Below, piece by piece: positions 54,653 to 62,705 of a stretch of DNA of 64,000 nucleotides. Positions within the stretch are counted from its first letter, which is position 1. Every line of letters begins with the position of its first letter. The notes under the pieces are model-generated. The model ran no database searches. It worked only from the letters and a program-made list of their open reading frames with translations, and was not told the origin of the DNA. Source of the stretch: Bifidobacterium breve (GTDB lineage: Bacteria > Actinomycetota > Acidimicrobiia > Acidimicrobiales > Acidimicrobilacustridaceae); the NCBI GenBank assembly GCA_945878725.1, contig CAMCTY010000004.1:62001-126000 (forward strand), read 5' to 3'. A program made the position numbers and the translations under genes.

Positions 54653-54733
54653 TTTTCGGCTCTGCCGCCTTTTCCCACGTCAGCGACTTCGTGGGTACAC
54701 CGGTACGACGTCCGGAGCCGATAGGTTCTCTCT

Positions 54734-54746
54734 GGGCGTTTCGCCC
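54734..54746 (+). terminator. Short hairpin in the leader after the Xi-class transferase
   Basis: GGGCG (54734-54738) pairs with CGCCC (54742-54746) over a TTT loop, and TTTTT follows nine bases later. It sits 82 bases beyond the transferase stop in a 212-base gap that otherwise shows no gene. A weak terminator is possible, but the distance to the T-run argues against it. Confidence 0.25.
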
Positions 54747-54864
54747 TCACCACGGTTTTTCGGCGATACCTGCTCGAGTTCCCGGCAATCCCGCCGGATC
54801 GAGACACGGTTCCCGCCGGTTTCCTCCCCCGAGGACCGGCCGGGTGCATCGGAAGGAGGCGCAC

Positions 54865-55134
54865 ATGAGTGCGCAACGAACGAGTTTCGAGAAGTTGCAA
54901 CGCGATCGGGCCAAAAAGGCCAAACAGGCGCTCAAGCGCGAGAAGAAGTTGTCCGACGATCCGGACTCTGATGACATCGAAGGCATCGAACTCAGCACCG
55001 AGGGTGAGCTCTCCGCATCGGAACTGCTCGCCCAGATCGAGCTCATCCATCGCCAACTCGAGGACAAGGTCATCACCTTCGACGACTTTGAAGAGCGCAA
55101 AATCGATCTCATGGCGCGTCTTCCAATCGACTGA
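54865..55134 (+). CDS. Small basic protein with a SHOCT-like C-terminus
   Basis: An 89-residue protein starting at the ATG at 54865, which has GGAGG five bases upstream. Residues about 1-35 are basic and likely coiled coil (FEKLQRDRAKKAKQALKREKK). Residues 36-48 are acidic. The last 40 residues, SELLAQIELIHRQLEDKVITFDDFEERK, match the SHOCT pattern, in which two short helices meet around a Phe-Glu-x-x-Lys turn. SHOCT units often serve as small multimerising or tethering domains of unknown function. The gene stands alone between the transferase and the monooxygenase. Confidence 0.75.
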   Translation: MSAQRTSFEKLQRDRAKKAKQALKREKKLSDDPDSDDIEGIELSTEGELSASELLAQIELIHRQLEDKVITFDDFEERKIDLMARLPID

Positions 55135-55230
55135 TCGGCATCACCCCGAAAGCCTTTCAGCTGGATCGATCTTCAGCGCTACAGTCGCCCGACGAGCCGG
55201 AATTACGGCTCACCATCTCTAGGGGACCTG

Positions 55231-57168
55231 ATGATCGATGCAATCAATCCGCATGCCGGATTGCCGTTCGACGATGACGATGACGCAATCAGGGCTGCGC
55301 TCGAGGACGTGAGCATTCCGACGCTGCTGCTCTCATGTGTGCACATGTCGGGCAACCTTGCCGTGATCCGAGGCGCCCTCAAGCCACATGGACTCGTCAT
55401 CAACGAGGTTCAGGGTTTCATGTCTCCCGATGAGCAGACCGCGTCACGGGACGTCGCCTTCGAGATCATCCGGAACTTCCGCGACGGAGGGTGCATACTT
55501 CCGCCCGCTCCAAGCACGGCCGACATCAAGGAAATGATGGATTGGCTCTGCTGCGAGGAAGTTCCCGCCGAATACCTCCCGATGCTGGACGAGGAACTCG
55601 TTCTTGATGGCGTCGACAAGCGCCGGGTGGCGATGAAGTCATCGCCCACGGACCGAGCAGATTTTCCGGTTCTTGTCATCGGAGCAGGTGAGTCCGGCGT
55701 CCTCGCCGGTATTCGTCTGCAGGAGTCCGGCATCCCGTTCACGGTCATCGAGAAGAACGCCGGTGTTGGCGGCACCTGGTTCGAGAACAGTTATCCCGGA
55801 GCCCGAGTCGATGTCGGCAACCACTTCTACTGCTACTCGTTCGAGCCGAGCGATCATTGGACCGAGTACTACGCACAACAGCCGGAACTCCGAAAGTACT
55901 TCGATGACGTTGTTGTTCGCCATCGAATCGAATCGAATATTCGATTCGGGACCGAGGTCACTGGAGCTGTTTGGAATAACGACGCTGGGACATGGACCGT
56001 CTCGCTCCGAACGGTGGATGGGTCCACCGACCAACTCGAAGTGCGAGCGATCATCTCTGCGGTTGGACAGCTCAATCGACCCAACGTTCCCAACATTGAC
56101 GGCCTCGACACCTTTACTGGCGACTGGTTCCACTCTGCACAGTGGAACCACGACGTCGATTACATCGGCAAGCGAGTCGCGCTTGTTGGCGCAGGTGCAA
56201 GCGGATTCCAGATCGCACCGACGATTGCTCCCGATGTCGCGGAACTCAAAGTCTTCCAGCGCACCGCGCAGTGGATGTTCCCGAATCCGAATTATCGAAA
56301 ATCAGTTGGGCCCGGCTTTCGCTGGGCGCTGAAGCATCTCCCCTTCTACGGTCGCTGGTATCGGTTCCTCATCCTTTGGTCGGCATGCGACAAGGGACTC
56401 ATGGGGGCCAAGGTCGATCCCGAGTGGCCAAATCAAGAGCGATCGGTCAGCGAGGGCAATGAATTCACACGACTGATCTTCACCGACTGGATCACGAGTC
56501 AGGTCGGTGATGACCCTGAACTCCTCGCCAAAGTCATTCCGGATTACCCGCCCACGGCAAAGCGCACGCTGCAGGACGACGGGAGTTGGCTCGGCGCGCT
56601 GTCACGGAACAACGTTGAGCTAATCCGAGACTCGATCGACCGTATCGACGGAAATGCAATCGTCTTGGCGGACGGGACAAGGCACGAAGTCGACATCATC
56701 GTGTTCGCGACTGGATTTCTCGCAAACCGTTTCCTGTGGCCAATGGACATCATCGGTCGCAGCGGCGTCTCGCTACGCGATACCTGGGGTGAGCGCCCGA
56801 AGGCTTATCTCGGGATCACGATTCCTGATTTCCCAAATCTCTTCTGCATGTACGGCCCAGGCACCAACCTCGCTCATGGTGGAAGCCTGATCTTCCATTC
56901 CGAATGCCAGATGCGTTACATCACTGGGTGCATCGACGCGCTCATCGATGGGGACCTCAAAGCGATGGAACCATCTCAGCTTGTACACGACGAGTACTAC
57001 GAGCGAGTTCAAGCTGAACTGAAAACTCTGGTGTGGTCAAGCCCCCAAGTACGACACTCGTGGTTCAAGAATGCCGATGGTGACATCCACGTGCTCTCAC
57101 CTTGGCGACTTGTTGATTACTGGGGCTGGACTCAGGAACCCAATCTCCGAGATTTCATTCTCAACTGA
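55231..57168 (+). CDS. Flavin-containing Baeyer-Villiger monooxygenase, 4-hydroxyacetophenone type
   Basis: A 645-residue FAD/NADPH monooxygenase. The fingerprint FTGDWFHSAQWNHD at about residues 295-308 fits FxGxxxHxxxW of Baeyer-Villiger enzymes. A Rossmann fold VIGAGESGVLAG is near 147 and a second, LVGAGASGFQIAP, is near 317. The extra 140-residue N-terminal domain and the length match 4-hydroxyacetophenone monooxygenase, which inserts oxygen next to an aryl ketone to give an aryl ester. GGGGA precedes the ATG. Its end overlaps the nitronate monooxygenase gene by eight bases, convergently. Aryl-ketone substrate is an inference. Confidence 0.9.
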   Translation: MIDAINPHAGLPFDDDDDAIRAALEDVSIPTLLLSCVHMSGNLAVIRGALKPHGLVINEVQGFMSPDEQTASRDVAFEIIRNFRDGGCILPPAPSTADIKEMMDWLCCEEVPAEYLPMLDEELVLDGVDKRRVAMKSSPTDRADFPVLVIGAGESGVLAGIRLQESGIPFTVIEKNAGVGGTWFENSYPGARVDVGNHFYCYSFEPSDHWTEYYAQQPELRKYFDDVVVRHRIESNIRFGTEVTGAVWNNDAGTWTVSLRTVDGSTDQLEVRAIISAVGQLNRPNVPNIDGLDTFTGDWFHSAQWNHDVDYIGKRVALVGAGASGFQIAPTIAPDVAELKVFQRTAQWMFPNPNYRKSVGPGFRWALKHLPFYGRWYRFLILWSACDKGLMGAKVDPEWPNQERSVSEGNEFTRLIFTDWITSQVGDDPELLAKVIPDYPPTAKRTLQDDGSWLGALSRNNVELIRDSIDRIDGNAIVLADGTRHEVDIIVFATGFLANRFLWPMDIIGRSGVSLRDTWGERPKAYLGITIPDFPNLFCMYGPGTNLAHGGSLIFHSECQMRYITGCIDALIDGDLKAMEPSQLVHDEYYERVQAELKTLVWSSPQVRHSWFKNADGDIHVLSPWRLVDYWGWTQEPNLRDFILN

Positions 57169-58120
57169 GGTAACGGTCGCGTAGTTCCGCAAGCACTTCG
57201 AGACACTCCGTCGCACACTGATTGATGACATCGGCGACCGGTTCGATTGCATCGATCCGACCGGCGACCGAGCCGCCAAGCGCGAGCGCTGCTTCCATGT
57301 CTCCGCCAAAGTAGAGCTCCTGATGACGCGCCATGTGCTCCATAGCGTTGCTCGTCGTATCGAACTCCAGGGATTCGCTCCGCGCCGTTCGCAACGCCCG
57401 GAGCGCGGGAGCGGCGTGACGATTCAAGAGCACGCTGTCGGTCTCGGCAGCTTCGACGATCGCTTGCTTCCAATTGTCATGAATCGGCGATTCGACCGTG
57501 GCGACCATGCGGGTTCCCAGTTGGATTCCCTCGGCGCCAAGCGCAAACGCTGCGGCCATTGTCCGACCGTCGAGGAATCCACCCGCCGCGATGATGGGAA
57601 CCTTGACTTTCGATGCGATAAGGGGCAACAGCACCATCGTTGAAACATCCTTCGGGTTCTTGAAGCCACCCCCTTCGGATCCCTCCACAACGAGGCCGTC
57701 GACACCCGCATCAACAGCCTTAAGGGCGGCGTGGAGGGTCGGTACGACGTGGAACACCACAAGTCCGGCCTCCTTCAGTTGAGTGGTGAACCGACGGGGA
57801 TCGCCTGCCGACGTCGTTACGAACCGCACGCCCTCAGAAACCACGAAATCGACGATCGACGGATCGCGCACGAAGGCTTGAGCGATGTTGACACCAAACG
57901 GTTTGTCCGTGAGATCACGCATACGAGCGATCTCGATGCGAATTGCTTCCAAATCACCGGAGGAGGTCTCGATAATCCCCATTGCTCCAGCGTTCGACAC
58001 AGCAGACGCCAACTGCGACCTAGCGATGTATCCCATCGGCGCTTGAACGATCGGAATGTCGATGCCAAGCATTTCGGTGATGCGGTTGTTGAAAACAGGC
58101 GCCGAGTCAGTCATGGCCAC
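57161..58120 (-). CDS. Nitronate monooxygenase family protein
   Basis: A 319-residue FMN-dependent TIM-barrel oxidoreductase of the 2-nitropropane dioxygenase type. It begins MLGIDIPIVQAPMGYIARSQLASAV and continues with the FMN-phosphate regions VEGSEGGGF, PIIAAGGFLDG and ALGAEGIQLGTRMVATVES. It oxidises nitronates, although members in other lineages act on enoyl-ACP or other substrates. Its stop end overlaps the end of the monooxygenase gene by eight bases. It lies 64 bases from the DUF3237 gene on the same strand. Confidence 0.92.
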   Translation of the reverse strand: MAMTDSAPVFNNRITEMLGIDIPIVQAPMGYIARSQLASAVSNAGAMGIIETSSGDLEAIRIEIARMRDLTDKPFGVNIAQAFVRDPSIVDFVVSEGVRFVTTSAGDPRRFTTQLKEAGLVVFHVVPTLHAALKAVDAGVDGLVVEGSEGGGFKNPKDVSTMVLLPLIASKVKVPIIAAGGFLDGRTMAAAFALGAEGIQLGTRMVATVESPIHDNWKQAIVEAAETDSVLLNRHAAPALRALRTARSESLEFDTTSNAMEHMARHQELYFGGDMEAALALGGSVAGRIDAIEPVADVINQCATECLEVLAELRDRYLS

Positions 58121-58184
58121 GATCTTGTCAGTTCAATGCCGAGCGAACCTCGGGTCATAACCGACAGTGGGACGGTTCGTACGC

Positions 58185-58610
58185 TCAGATCAATTCGCAG
58201 ATCTCGTAAAGCAGGCCGCCGCCTTCTGCCATCATGCCCTTGCCCACCGGCTGGAGCGCATTGAGCCAGCGATAACGCTCATCGCCAGCCTCGAAGCGCA
58301 TGGCGACATACACGGGGGCCTTGCCCATGCCTCCGGACCAATCCGCCCGACCTTCGTACGACAGGTACAGAACAGCTCCATCATCGGTTTCGAGGGTCAT
58401 GCGGATGTCGAAGGTAGCGACGCCTTGAGCATCAACCGACAGCCAGTCAGCGGCAGCATTGCCCCGGAGGGACGCATTGACCCGCTCACCTTCCAGACGA
58501 GCCGAGACAATCTCTTGGATGATCCGGGTGCCGACGGGAGTGGCTCCAAGCATATGAAGGCCGTCCGAACCGAGGCCGAGGGTGAGCATTCCGAAGGGTC
58601 GAAGTTCCAT
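58185..58610 (-). CDS. DUF3237 (UPF0311) family protein
   Basis: A 141-residue protein of DUF3237, a beta-barrel family of unknown function found in actinobacteria and proteobacteria. The pattern PVGTRIIQEIVSARLEGERVNASLRGNAAADWL, then IRMTLETDDGAVLYLSYEGR, and YRWLNALQPVGKGMM and LLYEICEL at the end match it. The ATG at 58610 gives this complete domain; longer in-frame frames lie under the helicase gene opposite. It is 64 bases upstream of the nitronate monooxygenase gene on the same strand, hinting at related roles. Confidence 0.88.
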   Translation of the reverse strand: MELRPFGMLTLGLGSDGLHMLGATPVGTRIIQEIVSARLEGERVNASLRGNAAADWLSVDAQGVATFDIRMTLETDDGAVLYLSYEGRADWSGGMGKAPVYVAMRFEAGDERYRWLNALQPVGKGMMAEGGGLLYEICELI

Positions 58611-58737
58611 GCACTGATCTTCGCGCAGGTTGCCACCTGGACCGTGAAAATCGCCGTCCGACAGGGCCGATTCGTCAACGGGGCGCCTGCGTGTAACGGT
58701 AGACAAGGGCTTTAGCTCCAGATCCAGGAGCAAAGCT

Positions 58738-60510
58738 ATGGAAAACATCGAAGAATCAGACCACAACTCACGGGAATCAGACACGGGTGACTCACCCGAC
58801 GACACCGGCACATTTGCCGACCTTGGTCTCCGGAGCGAACTATTAAGTGCCCTTTCGGCACTCGGATACGAGGAGCCAACCCCGATCCAGCGCGAGACGA
58901 TTCCGCTGCTCATCGAAGGACGCGATCTGCTCGGGCAGGCCGCAACCGGCACCGGCAAAACCGCAGCGTTCGCACTGCCGATGCTCGAACGTCTCGCCGC
59001 TAAGGGCCGAGGACCAGAGCCTCTAGGCCTGATCCTTGTGCCGACCCGCGAGCTCGCCATGCAGGTGTCCGAGGCGGTCCATCGCTATGGCCGTGATCTG
59101 GGCGCACGCGTACTCCCCATTTATGGCGGTCAGCCCATCGGTCGCCAGCTCCAAGCCCTCGGCCGAGGCGTCGACATCGTCATCGCCACGCCGGGTCGCG
59201 CTGTCGATCACATCAAACGGGGCACACTCCCCCTTGATGCAATCGAAGTTGTCGTTCTCGATGAGGCCGACGAAATGCTCGACATGGGTTTCGCAGAAGA
59301 TCTCGATGCGATCCTCGGAGCGACTCCCCCGTCGCGTCAGACAGTGCTCTTTTCGGCCACGATGCCAAAGCGGATCGAATCCTTGGCCCGTCGCCATCTC
59401 GACAACCCCTCGCACATCCAGATCGCTCGGGCGACTGCCGAACCGGGTGAAGCTCCCCGCGTGCGTCAAAGCGCATACGTGGTCCCTCGATCGCACAAGC
59501 CTGCTGCCCTCGGTCGCATCCTTGACGTCGAAGCACCGGCGGCGGCAATCGTCTTCTGCCGGACGCGCAATGAGGTTGATTCACTTACTGAAACGCTCAA
59601 TGGACGCGGTTACCGCGCCGAGGCGCTTCATGGCGGCATGAACCAAGAGGGTCGCGACAGGGTCATGGCTCGCGTCCGTAACGGAAACGCGGACCTCCTC
59701 ATCGCCACCGATGTCGCCGCCCGCGGTCTCGACATTGACCAACTCACACATGTCGTCAACTACGACGTTCCGTCCGCACCCGAGGCATACGTACATCGCA
59801 TCGGTCGCGTCGGGCGAGCCGGACGCGAAGGCGTAGCGATCACACTCGCCGAACCCCGCGAACATCGTCTGTTGGAAAACATCCAAAGGATCACGGGACA
59901 GAAAATCCTGATCGAGAAGGTTCCCACCATTGCTGACCTGCGCAACCGTCGCATGGAACTCACCATGGCGACGCTGCGCGAGACACTGCTGGACGACGAA
60001 CTCGATCGCTATCGCACAATCGTCGAAACCCTCACCGACGAATTCGATCTCTACGAGATCGCTCTCGCCGCGGTGAAACTTGCACACGAGGCATCTGGTG
60101 CCGATGTTGAAGAAGTTGAGATCCCCGATGTCTCAATGCGTGGATCGAGCAATCGCGACCGTTTCAGTAAGGATGGAAAGCCCGGCAAGGGCGGTAAGGG
60201 AAAGGGCGACAAGCCCGGCAAAGAAGGAAAGGGCGGAAAGGGTAAGGACCGCCTCAGTTCGAACGACGCCACCCGCCTTTATTTCCCCATCGGCCGCTCC
60301 TCGCGAGTGCGACCAGGCGATCTCGTCGGAGCAATCGCCGGAGAGACCTCCCTCACCGGTCGCGATGTCGGCGCGATCGAGATCACCGAGAACTTCTCCC
60401 TCGTTGAAGTGCCGTCCAACGCGGTTGACGAAGTCATCTCCGCGATCAAGCGCACGACCATCAAGGGACAGAAAGTCACTCCCCGCCGCGAGCGCTCAGG
60501 CCGCGACTGA
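58738..60510 (+). CDS. deaD: DEAD-box ATP-dependent RNA helicase (DeaD/CsdA-like)
   Basis: A 590-residue RNA helicase. In order: Q motif GYEEPTPIQ near 42, Walker A GQAATGTGKT at 67-75, PTREL, VLDEADEMLDMGF near 175, SATMP near 206 and HRIGRVGRAGREG near 353. A Lys/Gly-rich linker at about 475-505 leads to the DbpA/DeaD RNA-binding domain RLYFPIGRSSRVRPGDLVGAI at about 513-585. Such helicases unfold ribosomal or messenger RNA, often under cold. AGGAG precedes the ATG by eight bases. It diverges from the DUF3237 gene. Confidence 0.97.
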   Translation: MENIEESDHNSRESDTGDSPDDTGTFADLGLRSELLSALSALGYEEPTPIQRETIPLLIEGRDLLGQAATGTGKTAAFALPMLERLAAKGRGPEPLGLILVPTRELAMQVSEAVHRYGRDLGARVLPIYGGQPIGRQLQALGRGVDIVIATPGRAVDHIKRGTLPLDAIEVVVLDEADEMLDMGFAEDLDAILGATPPSRQTVLFSATMPKRIESLARRHLDNPSHIQIARATAEPGEAPRVRQSAYVVPRSHKPAALGRILDVEAPAAAIVFCRTRNEVDSLTETLNGRGYRAEALHGGMNQEGRDRVMARVRNGNADLLIATDVAARGLDIDQLTHVVNYDVPSAPEAYVHRIGRVGRAGREGVAITLAEPREHRLLENIQRITGQKILIEKVPTIADLRNRRMELTMATLRETLLDDELDRYRTIVETLTDEFDLYEIALAAVKLAHEASGADVEEVEIPDVSMRGSSNRDRFSKDGKPGKGGKGKGDKPGKEGKGGKGKDRLSSNDATRLYFPIGRSSRVRPGDLVGAIAGETSLTGRDVGAIEITENFSLVEVPSNAVDEVISAIKRTTIKGQKVTPRRERSGRD

Positions 60511-60527
60511 ACCCGTAGCCTGAGCGT

Positions 60528-61547
60528 ATGGAAAATCCAATCCTGCAGACGGTGGAGCTTGGCCTTCATTGGCCGACAATCGATCCGTTCCTATTCTGCG
60601 CGCATCACAACGATGCCTATCCCGCCGGCAACGAACTTCAGGGTCCCGACGAATCACTCGATGGACGAGAAATCGGCATGGACTTCGTCGGTGCCGATGG
60701 TTGGAGGATGTATCACGGCGACGTTGTGCCAGGTTTCCCGCAGCACCCACACCGTGGATTCGAAACGGTCACGTACGTCCGCACCGGTTACGCCGATCAT
60801 TCGGATTCTCTCGGCGCAACTGCTCGTTTCGGTCAAGGAGATGTCCAGTGGCTTACCGCCGGTGCCGGCATCGTCCACTCAGAGATGTTCCCCCTTCGAA
60901 ACAGAACGCAAGCAAACCCGCTCGAGCTTTTCCAGATATGGCTCAACCTTCCGGGCGCCGACAAGATGGTGGATCCGTACTTCACGATGATCTGGGCCGA
61001 CAACATCCCGCGTGTACGCACCACTGACACCGCAGGGAACTCGACAGAGGTCATCGTCCTCGCCGGTTCATTCGGCGACACAACTCCCCCGCCTCCGCCA
61101 CCGAATTCGTGGGCGGCGAGGCTCGTCTCCGACGTCGCAATCTGGCACCTGCATCTTGATGCCGGTACCACCCTCGAACTCCCTGCTGCGGAATCCGAGG
61201 ACACCGTCCGGACCATCTACGTATTCGACGGTTCGGGAATCGAGATTGCCGGCGTTGAACTCGCCACCGGCACCGGATCGGTTGTACATAGCGATCTCGC
61301 AATCAGTCTCAACTCATCTGGCGGTGCCGATTGCCTTGTGCTTCAGGGTCGACCAATTGGTGAACCTGTGGCCCGACAGGGGCCGTTCGTCATGAATGAC
61401 CAGGAGGGGCTTCGTCAGACCTTCGAGGATTACCGACGCACGGGATTCGGCGGGTGGCCGTGGCCAGTCAATGGGCCCGTCCATCCGGCCGACAGTGGCC
61501 GCTTCGCCCGGTTCCCCGACGGCCACATCGAGCACGCGCCCGACTGA
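60528..61547 (+). CDS. Pirin family bicupin
   Basis: A 339-residue pirin-like double cupin. The metal motif is FPQHPHRGFETVTYVRTG at about residues 70-85, with histidines, a further histidine and glutamate in AGAGIVHSEM. The second cupin holds DVAIWHLHLDAGTTLELP. Pirins are Fe-binding proteins with quercetinase or regulatory roles. The first 60 residues begin with LHWPTIDPFLFCAHH, as in pirins. It starts 17 bases after the helicase stop, same strand. A quercetinase role is possible but not proven. Confidence 0.92.
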   Translation: MENPILQTVELGLHWPTIDPFLFCAHHNDAYPAGNELQGPDESLDGREIGMDFVGADGWRMYHGDVVPGFPQHPHRGFETVTYVRTGYADHSDSLGATARFGQGDVQWLTAGAGIVHSEMFPLRNRTQANPLELFQIWLNLPGADKMVDPYFTMIWADNIPRVRTTDTAGNSTEVIVLAGSFGDTTPPPPPPNSWAARLVSDVAIWHLHLDAGTTLELPAAESEDTVRTIYVFDGSGIEIAGVELATGTGSVVHSDLAISLNSSGGADCLVLQGRPIGEPVARQGPFVMNDQEGLRQTFEDYRRTGFGGWPWPVNGPVHPADSGRFARFPDGHIEHAPD

Positions 61548-61595
61548 ACCTTCGGCTAGAACTCCCTCGGGGAATTATTCATCGAAGGGGAAACT

Positions 61596-62057
61596 ATGTC
61601 GTCACAATCTGGGGCATCAGGCAGCGGATCGTTCAGCGAAGCCGAGGTCCGCTCGGCGTACGAGAATTTTGTCGCAGTCGGTGACTCGGGCGACTGGAAC
61701 GCGTGGGCCGATCTCCACACCATCGACGGGGTCTGGGTCGAGCACCATCTCGGTCGCTTCGAAGGGCGCGAAGCAATCCGCAAAGGCATTGTCGAGGTCA
61801 TGGCACAGGCGCCGGTCGACATGCAGTTTCCTATCGAGTGGGCGATGTTTGACGGAAATCGCGTGGTCTTCTACCCGTGGCAAATTCTCCCCCATCCAAG
61901 TGGCGGCGAAGACTTCCGATTCGGCTGCGTGACCATTCTCGAGTATGCGGGCGACGGTCAGTTCTCCTACCAAGAGGATCTCTATAACCCGAAGGAAGGC
62001 GAAGCAATTTTCGGAGCGTGGATAGCTGCCGGCGGAGTCCTTCCGGGGATGAGCTAA
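61596..62057 (+). CDS. SnoaL-like/NTF2-fold protein
   Basis: A 153-residue NTF2-like protein. FSEAEVRSAYENFVAVGDSGDWNAWADLH is the opening helix pair, GVWVEHHLGRFEGREAIRKGIVEVM the first strand and helix, and WAMFDGNRVVFYPWQ and FRFGCVTILEYAGDGQFSYQEDLYN the sheet. It belongs to the SnoaL-like polyketide cyclase/isomerase superfamily. The function is unknown. It begins 49 bases after the pirin gene and is on the same strand, so a three-gene unit with helicase and pirin is possible. Confidence 0.84.
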   Translation: MSSQSGASGSGSFSEAEVRSAYENFVAVGDSGDWNAWADLHTIDGVWVEHHLGRFEGREAIRKGIVEVMAQAPVDMQFPIEWAMFDGNRVVFYPWQILPHPSGGEDFRFGCVTILEYAGDGQFSYQEDLYNPKEGEAIFGAWIAAGGVLPGMS

Positions 62058-62088
62058 GCAAACCCGAATTACCGAACGCGCCGCTCAC

Positions 62089-62679
62089 CTACTTGTGACG
62101 CGGAATCCCGGCCGCCTCGGCGGCTTGTCCGTACCAATCGGCGAGGGTTTCAACCGTCTCGTGGGCGTTTAGTCCACTCGGATTCGGAAGCACCCAAAGT
62201 TCGGCACCCTCAAATGCTTTGTCGCTACGCCCGATTCCGATTTTGGGATTCCCGAATGCTTGGCGATACGCCGTCACTCCGAGAACAGCGACTACGGCAG
62301 GCTGATGGTCCCTGACTAACTGACGAAGATGCTCACCACCAGCGCGAATTTCTGCCGCCGTGAGTTCAGCAGCACGTGCGGTTGCGATCGGGACGATGTT
62401 CGAAATCCCAATCCCGACTGCCGCAAGTTCGGCACGCGCGTCGTTCGGTAATCCGGTTGAGACATCCACAACATGCTCGGTGATTCCTGCTCGATGCAGC
62501 GCGGGCCAGAACCGGTTGCCCGGCCGAGCGAAATGAGCGTTCACCGCCGCAGTCCACAGACCCGGGTTAATGCCAACGAAAAGGAGGCGAAGTGGATCGG
62601 CCAGAAGATCGTCGACCTTCGCTCCCTGAAACGATTGAAGTTCGTCCTTGCTCGGGCGGCGCCCCTTGATCGTGTCCAC
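62089..62679 (-). CDS. mug: G/U mismatch-specific DNA glycosylase (Mug-type)
   Basis: A 196-residue DNA repair enzyme of the uracil-DNA glycosylase superfamily, Mug/TDG family. It removes uracil or thymine from mismatches with guanine. LRLLFVGINPGLWTAAV holds the active asparagine (Asn38) at GINPG, and the second motif NPSGLNAH at about 168-175 fits NPSGLN of Mug. The GTG at 62679 is the start, preceded by TGGGG. It follows the molybdopterin gene by 26 bases on the same strand. Confidence 0.95.
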   Translation of the reverse strand: MDTIKGRRPSKDELQSFQGAKVDDLLADPLRLLFVGINPGLWTAAVNAHFARPGNRFWPALHRAGITEHVVDVSTGLPNDARAELAAVGIGISNIVPIATARAAELTAAEIRAGGEHLRQLVRDHQPAVVAVLGVTAYRQAFGNPKIGIGRSDKAFEGAELWVLPNPSGLNAHETVETLADWYGQAAEAAGIPRHK

Positions 62680-62705
62680 CCCAACAGTGTCGCCGAAAGT
62701 CCCGC

